Positions 35,711 through 44,425 of a DNA stretch of 64,000 nucleotides are shown piece by piece; the stretch's first letter is position 1, and every line of letters starts with the position of its first letter. Location: positions 310,001 through 374,000 of the forward strand of contig NZ_CP132932.1 in the NCBI RefSeq assembly GCF_040358985.1, read 5' to 3'. A program made the translations under genes and the position numbers. The notes under the pieces were generated by a model. It had not been told where the DNA came from. It was given only the letters and a program-made list of their open reading frames with translations, and ran no database searches. The stretch comes from Tunturibacter empetritectus. GTDB lineage: Bacteria > Acidobacteriota > Terriglobia > Terriglobales > Acidobacteriaceae.

Positions 35711-37095
35711 ACTGGTTGCGGCTGGTGCATGTGGGATTCGAGGGTCCGGAGAACCAAACTGGCGTCCGCTTCAAGAACCATAGGAGGTTTTCTTAAGGCC
35801 GCGTGTCGAGTTTTATCCTTAACGCTAAGGTCAGCATTTTCAGCATCCGAGAACAATTCGTTGCGGTGATAGTCGATGGTATAAGCGGAGTCTTTAAGGG
35901 TGTGCCCAGTGAGGATGAGGACAACCCGCTCCTCTGTGGAAATCTTGCCTTGGGCCACTAGCTTTTTGAGCCCGGCAAGGGTGACAGCAGAGGCAGGCTC
36001 GCAGCCGACCCCCTCGGCACCGATCTCCGCCTTGGCTAGGGCGATCTCCTGCTCAGTAACCTGTTCGCACCAGCCGCCGGTGGTCTGAAGGGCATTGACG
36101 GCTTTACGCCACGAGGCCGGGTTACCAATCCGAATCGCAGTAGCGCGGGTATTAGCCACGACGGGAGTCAGGCGCTCTCCGCCGTTCTCCTGCAAGCTGC
36201 GATAAAGGGGGTTGGCCCCCTCGGCCTGAATGATGCTGATCTTCGCAGTGCGCGGTATCAGGCCAAGCTCACGCATCTCGGCGAAGCCCTTGGCCAGCGC
36301 GGAGGAATTGGCAAGGTTCCCACCAGGGACGATGACGTGCTCAGGAACCTGCCACTCCATCTGCTCGACCAGCTCAAAGGCTGGCGTCTTCTGACCTTCC
36401 AGACGGTAAGGATTGACGGAGTTGAGCAGGTAGATCGGGAACTGCTTCACCAGCTCGCCAAGAATCTTGACGCAGCCGTCGAAGTCGGTCTTGAGCTGGA
36501 TCGTAAGAGCGCCGTAGTCCATCGACTGCGAGAGCTTGCCCCAGGCGATCTTGCCCTCGGGGATGAAGACGATGCTGCGCAAACCCGCCCGCGCCGCGTA
36601 GGCGGCCATGGCGGCAGAGGTATTGCCGGTCGAGGCGCAAGCGACCCACTCGAAGCCGCTCTGCGCGGCGACCGACAGTGCGGCAGTCATACCAGTGTCC
36701 TTGAAGGACCCTGTAGGATTCATGCCCTGATGCTTCGCCAGTAGCCAGTCGATCCCCGCAGCCTTCGCGCAGCGAGGGAGATCGTAGAGAGGAGTATTGC
36801 CCTCGCGCAGCGTAATCACCTTCTCCAGGTCGTCGACGATAGGCAGCAGATCGCGGAAGCGCCAGACGCCGGACTGGTCCACGGCCATCGTTGAGGACCG
36901 CCGTTCCTGCCAGAGCCAGCGAAGGGCGCTGGGATTGGGAAGCCGGCTATCGGGACCGGCGGCGGCGTTGGTCCAGGGGTACACCACCTCATAGAGACCG
37001 TTGCAGACCGGGCAGCGAAAGTTGCTGCTAACCTCATCCTTGCCGATGACGGTCGCGCATTCGGTGCATCTAAGGTGATGTGTTGCTACTTTCAT
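35707..37095 (-). CDS. thrC: Threonine synthase
   Basis: 462 residues. An N-terminal rubredoxin-like zinc knuckle (C10, C13, C28, C31) is followed by a PLP fold-type II domain with MNPTGSFKDTGM (Schiff-base Lys132), TGNTSAAMAAYAARAG and VPGGNLANSSALAKG. It makes threonine from O-phosphohomoserine. Some class members carry the zinc knuckle; E. coli ThrC does not. The ATG at 37095 lies inside or next to the start region of the divergent modA gene, leaving essentially no intergenic space. Confidence 0.94.
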   Translation of the reverse strand: MKVATHHLRCTECATVIGKDEVSSNFRCPVCNGLYEVVYPWTNAAAGPDSRLPNPSALRWLWQERRSSTMAVDQSGVWRFRDLLPIVDDLEKVITLREGNTPLYDLPRCAKAAGIDWLLAKHQGMNPTGSFKDTGMTAALSVAAQSGFEWVACASTGNTSAAMAAYAARAGLRSIVFIPEGKIAWGKLSQSMDYGALTIQLKTDFDGCVKILGELVKQFPIYLLNSVNPYRLEGQKTPAFELVEQMEWQVPEHVIVPGGNLANSSALAKGFAEMRELGLIPRTAKISIIQAEGANPLYRSLQENGGERLTPVVANTRATAIRIGNPASWRKAVNALQTTGGWCEQVTEQEIALAKAEIGAEGVGCEPASAVTLAGLKKLVAQGKISTEERVVLILTGHTLKDSAYTIDYHRNELFSDAENADLSVKDKTRHAALRKPPMVLEADASLVLRTLESHMHQPQPV

Positions 37096-37895
37096 GGTTG
37101 CTTCTAGCCTATCGTAAACGTCGAAGTGCGTCTGCGGCCTTCGTGTGTCTTGTCATATGCCTAGGCGTGATGTTGGGTAGTCGAAGTGCCTGGGGGCAGA
37201 AAGAGCTACGCGTGGCCGCCGCGGCAGATCTGCAACCAGTCATGCCAGCACTGGCGCAAAGATATGAGCATGAAACCGGAATCAAGCTGGTCGTCAGCTT
37301 CGGATCGTCCTCGACACTCGTCACGCAGATCCTGAACGGCGCTCCCTTTGATATCTTCCTGGCGGCAGACTACGTCTTCCCGGAGAAGATTGTGACGGCT
37401 GGGCTGGCCGATGGTGCCCAGCCAACGGCTTACGCCAAGGGCACGCTGGTGCTGTGGACCCGGAAAGACTCCGGCCTCTTGCCACTCACCCTGGACACGT
37501 TGTCTGATCCGCGCGTGAAGACAGTCGCCATCGCGAATGAGTTGCACGCACCCTATGGTTGGGCGGCGGCGGCGGCACTCCGTAGGATGAAGCTCTACGA
37601 CCAGGTCGCTCCGCACTTGGTCGTGGGGGAGAATATCTCGCAGACAGCGCAGTTTGTGGAGTCTGGGAACGCGCAGCTCGGATTGATCTCACTCACAGCG
37701 GCGAGCACTCAGCGCTTCAAAGAGATTGGAACCTACATCCTGGTGCCCACCTCGCAGTACCCGGAGATACGGCAATGCGCGGTAATCATGGCAAAGTCTG
37801 AGCACAAGGCAGAGGCGCATCTCTTTTTGAACTGGCTGCTCTCTCCGGCGATTCAGGGAGACCTTCCGCAAGTGGGTCTGCGCCCAGTGCAGTAG
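37080..37895 (+). CDS. modA: Molybdate ABC transporter binding protein
   Basis: 271 residues. I keep the GTG at 37080 because AAGG lies 4-5 bases upstream; a TTG at 37098 would also give a signal peptide (AYRKRR then a hydrophobic run to SAWGQ). ModA motifs: VAAAADLQPVMPALAQRYEHETGIKLVVSFGSSSTLVTQI, FDIFLAADYVFPEK, YAKGTLVLWTRK and VVGENISQTAQFVESGNAQLGLI. It captures molybdate (or tungstate) in the periplasm. The GTG start overlaps the divergent thrC start by 16 bp. Copy C of the palindromic element separates it from modB. Confidence 0.92.
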   Translation: MLLLSWLLLAYRKRRSASAAFVCLVICLGVMLGSRSAWGQKELRVAAAADLQPVMPALAQRYEHETGIKLVVSFGSSSTLVTQILNGAPFDIFLAADYVFPEKIVTAGLADGAQPTAYAKGTLVLWTRKDSGLLPLTLDTLSDPRVKTVAIANELHAPYGWAAAAALRRMKLYDQVAPHLVVGENISQTAQFVESGNAQLGLISLTAASTQRFKEIGTYILVPTSQYPEIRQCAVIMAKSEHKAEAHLFLNWLLSPAIQGDLPQVGLRPVQ

Positions 37896-37900
37896 GAAGG

Positions 37901-38079
37901 CTGTATACCGGCCGGGCGTCCTTCCCGGAGGGCAGTCGCTTCGTGACGTGTATACCGCTTCGCTCGGCGCTCCCGATGATCGCGAACTATACTCATTCCG
38001 ACCATCGGGAGGACCACGCGAAGCTCTAAAGAGGCGTGCGAACGCCCGTCCCACGCGCAGTGGGCCCGTCCGGCAGGAC
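37901..38079. repeat. Dispersed palindromic element, copy C, between modA and modB
   Basis: Left arm with CGTCCTTCCCGG and GTCGCTTCGTGAC; centre stem CTCCCGATGATCG with CGACCATCGGGAG; right arm CCCAC-GCGCA-GTGGG and the terminal GTCCGGCAGGAC (38068-38079). Same order as copies A and B. It fills the gap between the first and second genes of the molybdate operon. Confidence 0.88.
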
Positions 38080-38102
38080 AGCTTGTCATAGACTGACGCT
38101 GT

Positions 38103-38789
38103 ATGGATTTTGAAGCGCTCTTGTTGACTTTGCGGCTGGCAGTGGGAACGACGGCAATTCTGCTTGTAATAGCGCTGCCGCTGGCATGGTGGATCGCTTC
38201 AGGACACGGGGCGGCCCGCGCCTTCGTCCAGTCGATAGTAGCTCTGCCATTGGTGCTGCCGCCAACCGTACTTGGGTTCTACCTGTTGATCGCCATGGGG
38301 CCGCTCACCGCACCGGGAAGGCTCCTAATGCAAGTCTTCGGGCATCCATTGGCGTTCAGCTTCGGCGGCCTCCTTATAGGGTCGATCCTCTACAGCCTGC
38401 CATTTGCCGTACAACCTCTGGTAGCCGGCTTTCAGGCGGTGGACCGAGGCTTCATAGAAGCCGCGGCGGGTCTAGGTGCAAAACCCACAAAGAGATTCAC
38501 GACAGTAGTGCTTCCGATGGCGCGCGCTTCCCTGCTCACCAGTGCAGTCCTGGCCTTCACCCACACCGTAGGCGAGTTCGGCGTGGTGCTTATGCTTGGC
38601 GGCAACATCCCCGGGGCCACGCGGACCCTGTCCATCTCGCTCTACGACCTCGTGCAGGACGGAAACTATGCGGCTGCCAATCGCACGGCGCTCGTGCTGA
38701 TCGGTTTTGCAACGGTGGCGCTGCTAACAATCTATCTTCTCCCCTCAATGCGGAAGACCGACGGAAGGCAGGCTGACATTGTCCGATAG
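38103..38789 (+). CDS. modB: Molybdate ABC transporter permease
   Basis: 228 residues, normal for ModB, with five or six hydrophobic helices. LPLVLPPTVLGFYLLIAMGP and the EAA loop FIEAAAGLGAKPTKRFTTVVLPMARASLLTSAVLAFTHTVGEFGVVLMLGGNIPG are diagnostic of molybdate permeases. It moves the oxyanion released by ModA, powered by ModC. It starts 24 bp after copy C of the repeat and overlaps modC by 11 bp. Confidence 0.95.
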   Translation: MDFEALLLTLRLAVGTTAILLVIALPLAWWIASGHGAARAFVQSIVALPLVLPPTVLGFYLLIAMGPLTAPGRLLMQVFGHPLAFSFGGLLIGSILYSLPFAVQPLVAGFQAVDRGFIEAAAGLGAKPTKRFTTVVLPMARASLLTSAVLAFTHTVGEFGVVLMLGGNIPGATRTLSISLYDLVQDGNYAAANRTALVLIGFATVALLTIYLLPSMRKTDGRQADIVR

Positions 38790-39576
38790 GCTGACATCAT
38801 CTGATAGGTCGTCCGATAGTCTGCCGGGGGAATCGAACCAGTTGCTCACTGTGAGTATCGAACATCGAGTGGGAGCCATCTCGCTCGATGTCAGGTTCGC
38901 GTTAACCAAACCCTGGACAGTCCTCTTTGGACCATCCGGCAGTGGCAAAACCACCGTGCTCAGAGTCATCGCCGGCTTTGTGCACCCGGACTCGGGTTCA
39001 ATCGTGCAGAAAGGAAATGTATTGGTCGATCGAGTTTCGGGTGTGTTCGTTCCTCCGCACCTTCGCCCGGTGAGAACCGCAGCCCAGACCGCCCGGCTAT
39101 TTCCAAACATGACTGTGCATTCGAACGTGACCTATGGCCTCGGGCAGAGTGCGAGGCCCGACGATACGAGCAGGATCGTCGATGAGATCACGAGTCTGTT
39201 TCGCATACAGGAGCTTGCCGATCGAAGACCTCATCAGCTCAGTGGAGGAGAAAAGCAGCGAGTGTCGGTGGCGCGTGCGGTCGTCTCTGCGATCACCTAC
39301 GAGGGGTCGGGAGCCGCACTATTGCTGCTCGACGAACCATTCTCAGGACTCGACTACGCCATGCGAGATCAACTTGTCGACGGCTTGCGAACGTACCTGA
39401 TGCGATGGAAGACGCCGGTACTCTCCGTAACCCACGACGTCGGAGAAGCCTTTCAGCTTGAAGCCGAGGTCATCAGGATCACAGAGGGAAAGATCGTGCA
39501 GCAAGGCTCAGTCTTTGAAGTGCTTGGAGAAGAACGGCGGCGGCTGATGAGCCAGTTGCGGGTCGGACCCTCTTAG
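38779..39576 (+). CDS. modC: Molybdate ABC transporter ATPase, short form
   Basis: 265 residues with a TTG start. Walker A GPSGSGKTT (51-59), signature LSGGEKQRVSVARAV, Walker B LLLLDEPFSGLD, and THDVGEAF switch region. It lacks the C-terminal TOBE/molybdate-sensing domain of E. coli ModC (352 residues), so transport is not expected to be auto-inhibited by cytoplasmic molybdate. The N-terminal SDRLTSSDRSSDSLPG is low complexity and is encoded by short direct repeats at the modB junction. The stop overlaps the convergent murB gene by 4 bp. Confidence 0.92.
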   Translation: MSDRLTSSDRSSDSLPGESNQLLTVSIEHRVGAISLDVRFALTKPWTVLFGPSGSGKTTVLRVIAGFVHPDSGSIVQKGNVLVDRVSGVFVPPHLRPVRTAAQTARLFPNMTVHSNVTYGLGQSARPDDTSRIVDEITSLFRIQELADRRPHQLSGGEKQRVSVARAVVSAITYEGSGAALLLLDEPFSGLDYAMRDQLVDGLRTYLMRWKTPVLSVTHDVGEAFQLEAEVIRITEGKIVQQGSVFEVLGEERRRLMSQLRVGPS

Positions 39577-40658
39577 GCGCCCAACTGGACCGGCTCCTGT
39601 TCAAGTTGGATCTTGAAGCGGCGGTAAACTTCACGCTGAATGGTATCGCGCAACGCCGAGATATCGGCAAACGTAGCGTGGCCGCGATTGATCAGTGCGA
39701 GTGTATGGCGGGACGAGATGCCGGCCTCGCCGAGTTGGAAGCCCTTAGTGAAGCCGACGCGTTCGAGCAACCACGCGGCGGGCAACTTGATAAGGTCTTC
39801 TCCAGCAGTCCAGTGGGGAATCTTATCGACGGAGAGATCCAGCGTCGTCGCGATATCAAGCAGAAGACGCTCTGGAACAATGGGATTTTTGAAGAACGAT
39901 CCCGCACTGCGGCAGTCAGATTCGCCTTCGACGATCAACATGCCCTTGCCATGTCGAATCTCACGAACAGCATGATAGATATCGATAGGTTTAAGCGCGG
40001 AGCCACGACCCGCAAAGTAGTTCTGCAGGTCTGCATAGCGGAGACTGGGTGTTGCATGAAGGTCTAACCTGAATGTGACTGAGATGACGATGTACCGGTT
40101 GCGGTGGGTGGTGTTGAAGATGCTGCGGCGATAGGCGAAGCCGCACTGTTCGGCAGTCAGCGTGACAAATTTGAGGGTTTCAAGATCGAGTGCATTAACC
40201 CAAAGAATGCTGGTGGAGACCTCCTGTCCATAAGCGCCGATGTTCTGAATGGGCGCACCGCCGACGAATCCGGGGATTCCTGCTAGACACTCGATCCCCG
40301 TGATCCCCGCCTCGGCGACCTTAAGAACGAACGCGTCCCAGTCCATTCCGCCGGGGACGTCATATGTAATGCTCGTCTGCCGGGGCCTATCGTCTCGGTA
40401 GCCGCCGTTGATATTGATCGCCCCTTCGATCTTGACTCGAAGGACCAGACCATCGAAACCTCGATCTGTCACCAGAAGGTTGCTGCCACCGCCGAGCACA
40501 AATAAAGGTAGGCTCCGTTCCCGCACAAAAGTGACAGCCTCAAGTAGCTCCTCCATCGATGTCACTTCGCAGAAAAAACGAGCCGGACCGCCGATGCGAA
40601 AGGTCGTATAGGGTGCTAGCGAAACGTTCTCCTGAAGGTAAAGGTCGCGAGAGGGCAC
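39573..40658 (-). CDS. murB: UDP-N-acetylenolpyruvoylglucosamine reductase
   Basis: 361 residues. FAD-binding elements YTTFRIGGPARFFCEV, VLGGGSNLLVTDRGFDGLVLRV, and GIPGFVGGAPIQNIGAYGQEVS; catalytic region FAYRRSIFN (type I MurB) and the general-acid Ser in SAGSFFKNPI. It reduces UDP-GlcNAc-enolpyruvate to UDP-MurNAc for peptidoglycan synthesis, in the cytoplasm. It is monocistronic here, away from a division/cell-wall cluster. Confidence 0.94.
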   Translation of the reverse strand: MPSRDLYLQENVSLAPYTTFRIGGPARFFCEVTSMEELLEAVTFVRERSLPLFVLGGGSNLLVTDRGFDGLVLRVKIEGAININGGYRDDRPRQTSITYDVPGGMDWDAFVLKVAEAGITGIECLAGIPGFVGGAPIQNIGAYGQEVSTSILWVNALDLETLKFVTLTAEQCGFAYRRSIFNTTHRNRYIVISVTFRLDLHATPSLRYADLQNYFAGRGSALKPIDIYHAVREIRHGKGMLIVEGESDCRSAGSFFKNPIVPERLLLDIATTLDLSVDKIPHWTAGEDLIKLPAAWLLERVGFTKGFQLGEAGISSRHTLALINRGHATFADISALRDTIQREVYRRFKIQLEQEPVQLGA

Positions 40659-40907
40659 GGGTTAGAGAGTACAACATCGCCCGGCCGTTGAAACTAGACA
40701 CACTCGACGCCTTCAAAAGGTTAGTTCGCTCGGAGGTAGTTCTTCCTAAGCTAGAAAAGTCTATTTGAAGTCCAGACCTATCCATTTTATTTAGAATACT
40801 TTGCGCGCTTTTTACGGGGGGAGGGGTGCAAGGGGCAGAAGTAGAACGTAGAATCGAAACAAGCGCGGCTTTTACCCGCGAGCAAAATGGGTTAAAGGGA
40901 GAGTGTT

Positions 40908-41333
40908 ATGTATCCAGAGATTATGGTGATTCCAATGCGCGAAGAACTGACGCGCGCTGGCTTGACGGAGGCCCGCAGTGCGGCCGAGGTAGATGCCGCA
41001 GTTGCAAAGCCGGGAACAACGATGGTGGTGGTCAACTCCATCTGCGGCTGTGCCGCCGGCAAGATGCGTCCGGGAGTTCGCCTGGCGATGCAGCATTCCG
41101 CCAAGCCCGATCACTCCGTAACCGTCTTCGCAGGTCAGGACCGCGAAGCCACCGAGAAAGCACGCAGCTACTTCGGGGGACATCCGCCGACCTCGCCCGC
41201 GATTGCGATCCTGCGCGACGGCCAGCTCGTCTACCTCATGCAGCGTTCGGCTATCGAGACCTCGACCGCCCCGGCCATTGCGCAGGAGCTTCAGCGCGCC
41301 TTTGACACCTACTGCGCGCCAACCACTGCCTAA
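40908..41333 (+). CDS. Bacilliredoxin BrxA/BrxB-like (YphP/YqiW family)
   Basis: 141 residues. The signature CGC motif (C46, C48) sits in TTMVVVNSICGCAAGKMRPGVRLA, with EELTRAGLTEARSAAEVDAAV before and PTSPAIAILRDGQLVYLMQRSAIE after. The family removes bacillithiol from, or isomerises disulfides in, cytoplasmic proteins; whether this organism makes bacillithiol cannot be read here. A GGGAGAG precedes the start, and a strong terminator follows. Confidence 0.9.
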   Translation: MYPEIMVIPMREELTRAGLTEARSAAEVDAAVAKPGTTMVVVNSICGCAAGKMRPGVRLAMQHSAKPDHSVTVFAGQDREATEKARSYFGGHPPTSPAIAILRDGQLVYLMQRSAIETSTAPAIAQELQRAFDTYCAPTTA

Positions 41334-41357
41334 TCGCGAAGTTGTTGAAATCTAATG

Positions 41358-41396
41358 CCGGAGACTCGCTGTTGCATCGAGCGGTCTCCGGTTTTT
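41358..41396 (+). terminator. Rho-independent terminator after bacilliredoxin gene
   Basis: CCGGAGAC (41358-41365) pairs with GTCTCCGG (41384-41391), with an inner CGCT/AGCG pair set, followed by TTTTT (41392-41396). Confidence 0.88.
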
Positions 41397-41447
41397 CGTG
41401 TCTTCGGGCTCAACGGAAGACTGATTCTGCCGATGTAAGAAACAGTC

Positions 41448-42473
41448 ATGTCGATTACACGATCTACCACCATCCTTGATCCTTCTCCTGCGCCTATCGA
41501 AGAGCCTTGGCCCGAGGGGAGTGGGCTCGAGATCGTGGGCTCGAGTGCGGAGATGCGCAGGCTGCGGCTGCAAGTCCGGCGGATCGGCCCACACTTCCGA
41601 ACTGTACTGGTGCATGGTGAGGCCGGGACCGGAAAGGAACAGGTGGCTCGAGCGCTCCACGGAATGAGCCACGCCGCCGACGGTCCGTTTGTGGTCTGTC
41701 ATGGAGCCGCTCTTGAAGAAGCAATCGCCGGACATCTGAAGGAGAACGATTGGAGCTCGCACCCCGCAGATGCAATCGGTTGCCTGGCCAGGATGGCGCA
41801 GCGAGGAACCCTCTTTCTCGATGGAATCCACGAGATGCCACTCCAGACCCAGCTTCGTCTGCTTCGCCTGTTACAGCGGCACGACTCGACACAGAATCAC
41901 ATCGAAGCCAGCAGGCCCAACTTACACGACATGCGGCCCAACCTGCGAATGATCGCCGCCAGCAGCGAAAATCTCAAAATATTATCTTCCGCAGGCAGAT
42001 TCCAACCGGAGCTTTACCAGCGATTCGCCATGGTTGAAATTACCCTCCCACCATTGCGGGACCGCAGAGAAGATATTCCGGATCTAACGAAGTTTTTTAT
42101 CTCTCAGCTTGCACCGCTCTACGAGAGAAAGGTGCTAGCCGTCTCTGACGAAGCGCTGGAGCGAATGCTGAGCTACAGCTGGCCTGGGAATGTAAGCGAA
42201 CTGAAAGGTGTTGTGCGGAGCAGCATCTCACAGGTTGAAGGCGATAGGCTCGAATCGCATCATCTGCCTATGCTCGCTCAAGAGAATCCACCAACATCCG
42301 CATCGGATGCGACCGCAAAAAGCGCAAAGCTCCAGGATGTAATCGAACAGCACGTGCTGCGCGTATTGAAGGGCTGCGGAGGCAACAAGGTGCGCGCGGC
42401 GGAGACGCTGGGAATCAGCCGCTCGACCCTCTACAGGATGCTGGACGCCTCTGTTTCGACAATCTTGCAATAA
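41448..42473 (+). CDS. AAA+/Fis regulator lacking the sigma54 GAFTGA loop
   Basis: 341 residues. AAA+ domain with Walker A GEAGTGKE (57-64), Walker B-like TLFLDGIHEM (the usual LFLDE Glu is Gly126), sensor region RMIAASSENL and arginine-finger region FQPELYQRFAMVEITLPPLRDRREDIPDL. A C-terminal Fis-type helix-turn-helix follows (NKVRAAETLGISRSTLYRMLD). Between Walker A and B, where activators carry GAFTGA, the sequence is HLKENDWSSHPADAIGC, so sigma54 contact is not expected. No receiver or sensor domain. Function may be sigma54-independent regulation. Confidence 0.85.
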   Translation: MSITRSTTILDPSPAPIEEPWPEGSGLEIVGSSAEMRRLRLQVRRIGPHFRTVLVHGEAGTGKEQVARALHGMSHAADGPFVVCHGAALEEAIAGHLKENDWSSHPADAIGCLARMAQRGTLFLDGIHEMPLQTQLRLLRLLQRHDSTQNHIEASRPNLHDMRPNLRMIAASSENLKILSSAGRFQPELYQRFAMVEITLPPLRDRREDIPDLTKFFISQLAPLYERKVLAVSDEALERMLSYSWPGNVSELKGVVRSSISQVEGDRLESHHLPMLAQENPPTSASDATAKSAKLQDVIEQHVLRVLKGCGGNKVRAAETLGISRSTLYRMLDASVSTILQ

Positions 42474-42589
42474 GAGTTCACCTTGTCCCGCCGCGAAAAG
42501 ACCCTGCGATGAAATGCGCTTCACTCTAAGCCGCCGACGCAGAAGCTCTGCTCGCCACGATAGACTGAAGGTCAAGGTTGAGGACAGAG

Positions 42590-44395
42590 ATGACGAGATT
42601 GTGGCAAAGCCGCACGTGCAGGTGGATACTTATTTGTTGTTTCAGCGTAGCGCCAAAGATGGTGCAGGGCCAGTTAACAGCCACGCCGCCAGTCGCCACT
42701 TCGGTTGCAGCACAGAGCAAAGCCTTATCCACGCTCTTCACCCAGATCTGGGAGGACAGGCTCAAGCGCTCGCCCGAGTTTGCTTCCTCGATCGGCGATA
42801 AACGCTACAACGACCAGCTGACGGACTACTCCACTCAGGCGTTGAACGCTGCCCTGGCCCGTGGACGCGACTACATTCAGAAGCTCTCGGAGATCGATAC
42901 CACCAGCCTTACCGACCAGGAAAAACTGTCGGCGGATCTGATGCTGCGTCAGTCGATCGAGGAGCAGGAGGCGGCAAAGTTCAAACAGTGGCAGATGCCC
43001 GTCAATCAGTTCTACGGCTTCCACACCGATCTTCCCCAGCTTCCTAGCCGGCTGCAATTCGATTCCGTCAAAGACTACGACGACTACATCACGCGGCTCA
43101 AGAAAGTTCCGAACGCCTTCTCGCAGATCATGACCAATATGCAACTCGGCGCCGACGAAGGCCGCGTTCAGGTGCAGTATTTGATGGAGAAGGTGCTGGT
43201 GCAGACTCTCGCGTTGGCCAACCAGAAGCCGGAGGAGAGCCCGTTTGCCCAGCCTCTCAAGAAATTCCCTAAGACTGTAGGCGCGGCAGAGCAGAAGCGG
43301 ATTTCGTCAGAGATGCTTGATGCGATCTCCACCGACGTACTGCCATCCTACAAACGCTTCGCCGGATTTCTGAAGGCCGAGTACATTCCGAAATCTCGCA
43401 AGGAGATTGGCGCCTCTGCGCTGCCCGATGGTGAGGCATACTATGCGTTTCGCATTCGCCAGAGCACTACATTGAGCAAGTCCGCCGCGGAGATCCATCA
43501 GATCGGACTCGACGAGGTGAAGCGCGATGAGACAGAGATGCTGGCCATCGTGAAGAGCCTTGGCTTCTCTGACATCAAGAGCTTCAGCGCAGCTCTGAAG
43601 ACAAATCCCAAGGAACATCCAGCCTCTCCCGAAGCCCTGATCGAGGACTACAAAGGATATATCGCCGGAATGAAGCCGAAGCTGCCTGATCTGTTCGGTC
43701 GTCTCCCGAAGGCTCCGCTGGAGATCGTTCCCGTACCCGCGTACATGGAAAAAGATCAATCAGCTGCCTACTACGACAATGGCACTCCCGATGGCAGTAG
43801 GGCCGGCCGGGTTTATGTGAACGAGTACAACTTCGCGGAGCGCTCGCTCGCCCCCGTCGAAGCGGTCTCCTATCACGAAGGAATTCCAGGGCACCATCTT
43901 CAGATCTCCATTGCTCAGGAGCTTACCGGAATCCCGGAGTTTCGAAAGTACACCTACTACACGGCCTACACCGAAGGCTGGGGTCTCTACAGCGAACGGC
44001 TGGGCAAGGACGTCGGGTTCTACAAAGACCCGTACAGCGACTACGGAAGGCTCGAGGCCGACATCTGGCGCGCGATCCGGCTGGTCGTCGACACCGGCGT
44101 GCACTCCCAGCACTGGACGCGCCAGCAGATGGTCGACTACTTCCACGATCACTCCGCCATCGACGAGACCAACATCCAGGCTGAGGTCGATCGCTACATT
44201 GCGTGGCCGGCGCAAGCCCTGGGCTACAAGATGGGTCAGTTGAAGCTCCTCGAGTTGCGGGAGCGCGCGAAGACGGCGCTGGGCCCGAAGTTCGACATCA
44301 AGGCGTTTCACGATGAGGTCCTCGACTCGGGCGCACTGCCGATGGACGTACTCGAGCAGCGCATTGACGCCTGGATCGCCGCGCAGAAGAAGTAG
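42590..44395 (+). CDS. Secreted DUF885 (peptidase-like) protein
   Basis: 601 residues from the ATG at 42590, behind AGGACAG. Signal peptide WILICCFSVAPKMVQGQ. The DUF885 domain fills the rest, with the metallopeptidase-like motif VSYHEGIPGHHLQISIAQ (HExxxHH-type, about residue 420), TYYTAYTEGWGLYSERLGK and QALGYKMGQLKLLELRERAK at the C-terminus. The motif resembles zinc carboxypeptidases of the M32-like superfamily; a dipeptidase activity is plausible but unproven. Periplasmic or secreted. It stands between the AAA+ regulator and proC. Confidence 0.85.
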   Translation: MTRLWQSRTCRWILICCFSVAPKMVQGQLTATPPVATSVAAQSKALSTLFTQIWEDRLKRSPEFASSIGDKRYNDQLTDYSTQALNAALARGRDYIQKLSEIDTTSLTDQEKLSADLMLRQSIEEQEAAKFKQWQMPVNQFYGFHTDLPQLPSRLQFDSVKDYDDYITRLKKVPNAFSQIMTNMQLGADEGRVQVQYLMEKVLVQTLALANQKPEESPFAQPLKKFPKTVGAAEQKRISSEMLDAISTDVLPSYKRFAGFLKAEYIPKSRKEIGASALPDGEAYYAFRIRQSTTLSKSAAEIHQIGLDEVKRDETEMLAIVKSLGFSDIKSFSAALKTNPKEHPASPEALIEDYKGYIAGMKPKLPDLFGRLPKAPLEIVPVPAYMEKDQSAAYYDNGTPDGSRAGRVYVNEYNFAERSLAPVEAVSYHEGIPGHHLQISIAQELTGIPEFRKYTYYTAYTEGWGLYSERLGKDVGFYKDPYSDYGRLEADIWRAIRLVVDTGVHSQHWTRQQMVDYFHDHSAIDETNIQAEVDRYIAWPAQALGYKMGQLKLLELRERAKTALGPKFDIKAFHDEVLDSGALPMDVLEQRIDAWIAAQKK

Positions 44396-44425
44396 CTGCG
44401 TGGTAAAAGCCTACTCTGGTAGCCT

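Noticed and set aside
40826..41305. Alternative frame over the bacilliredoxin gene
   Set aside because: No family match; the CGC-containing frame 40908-41333 has a ribosome site and terminator.
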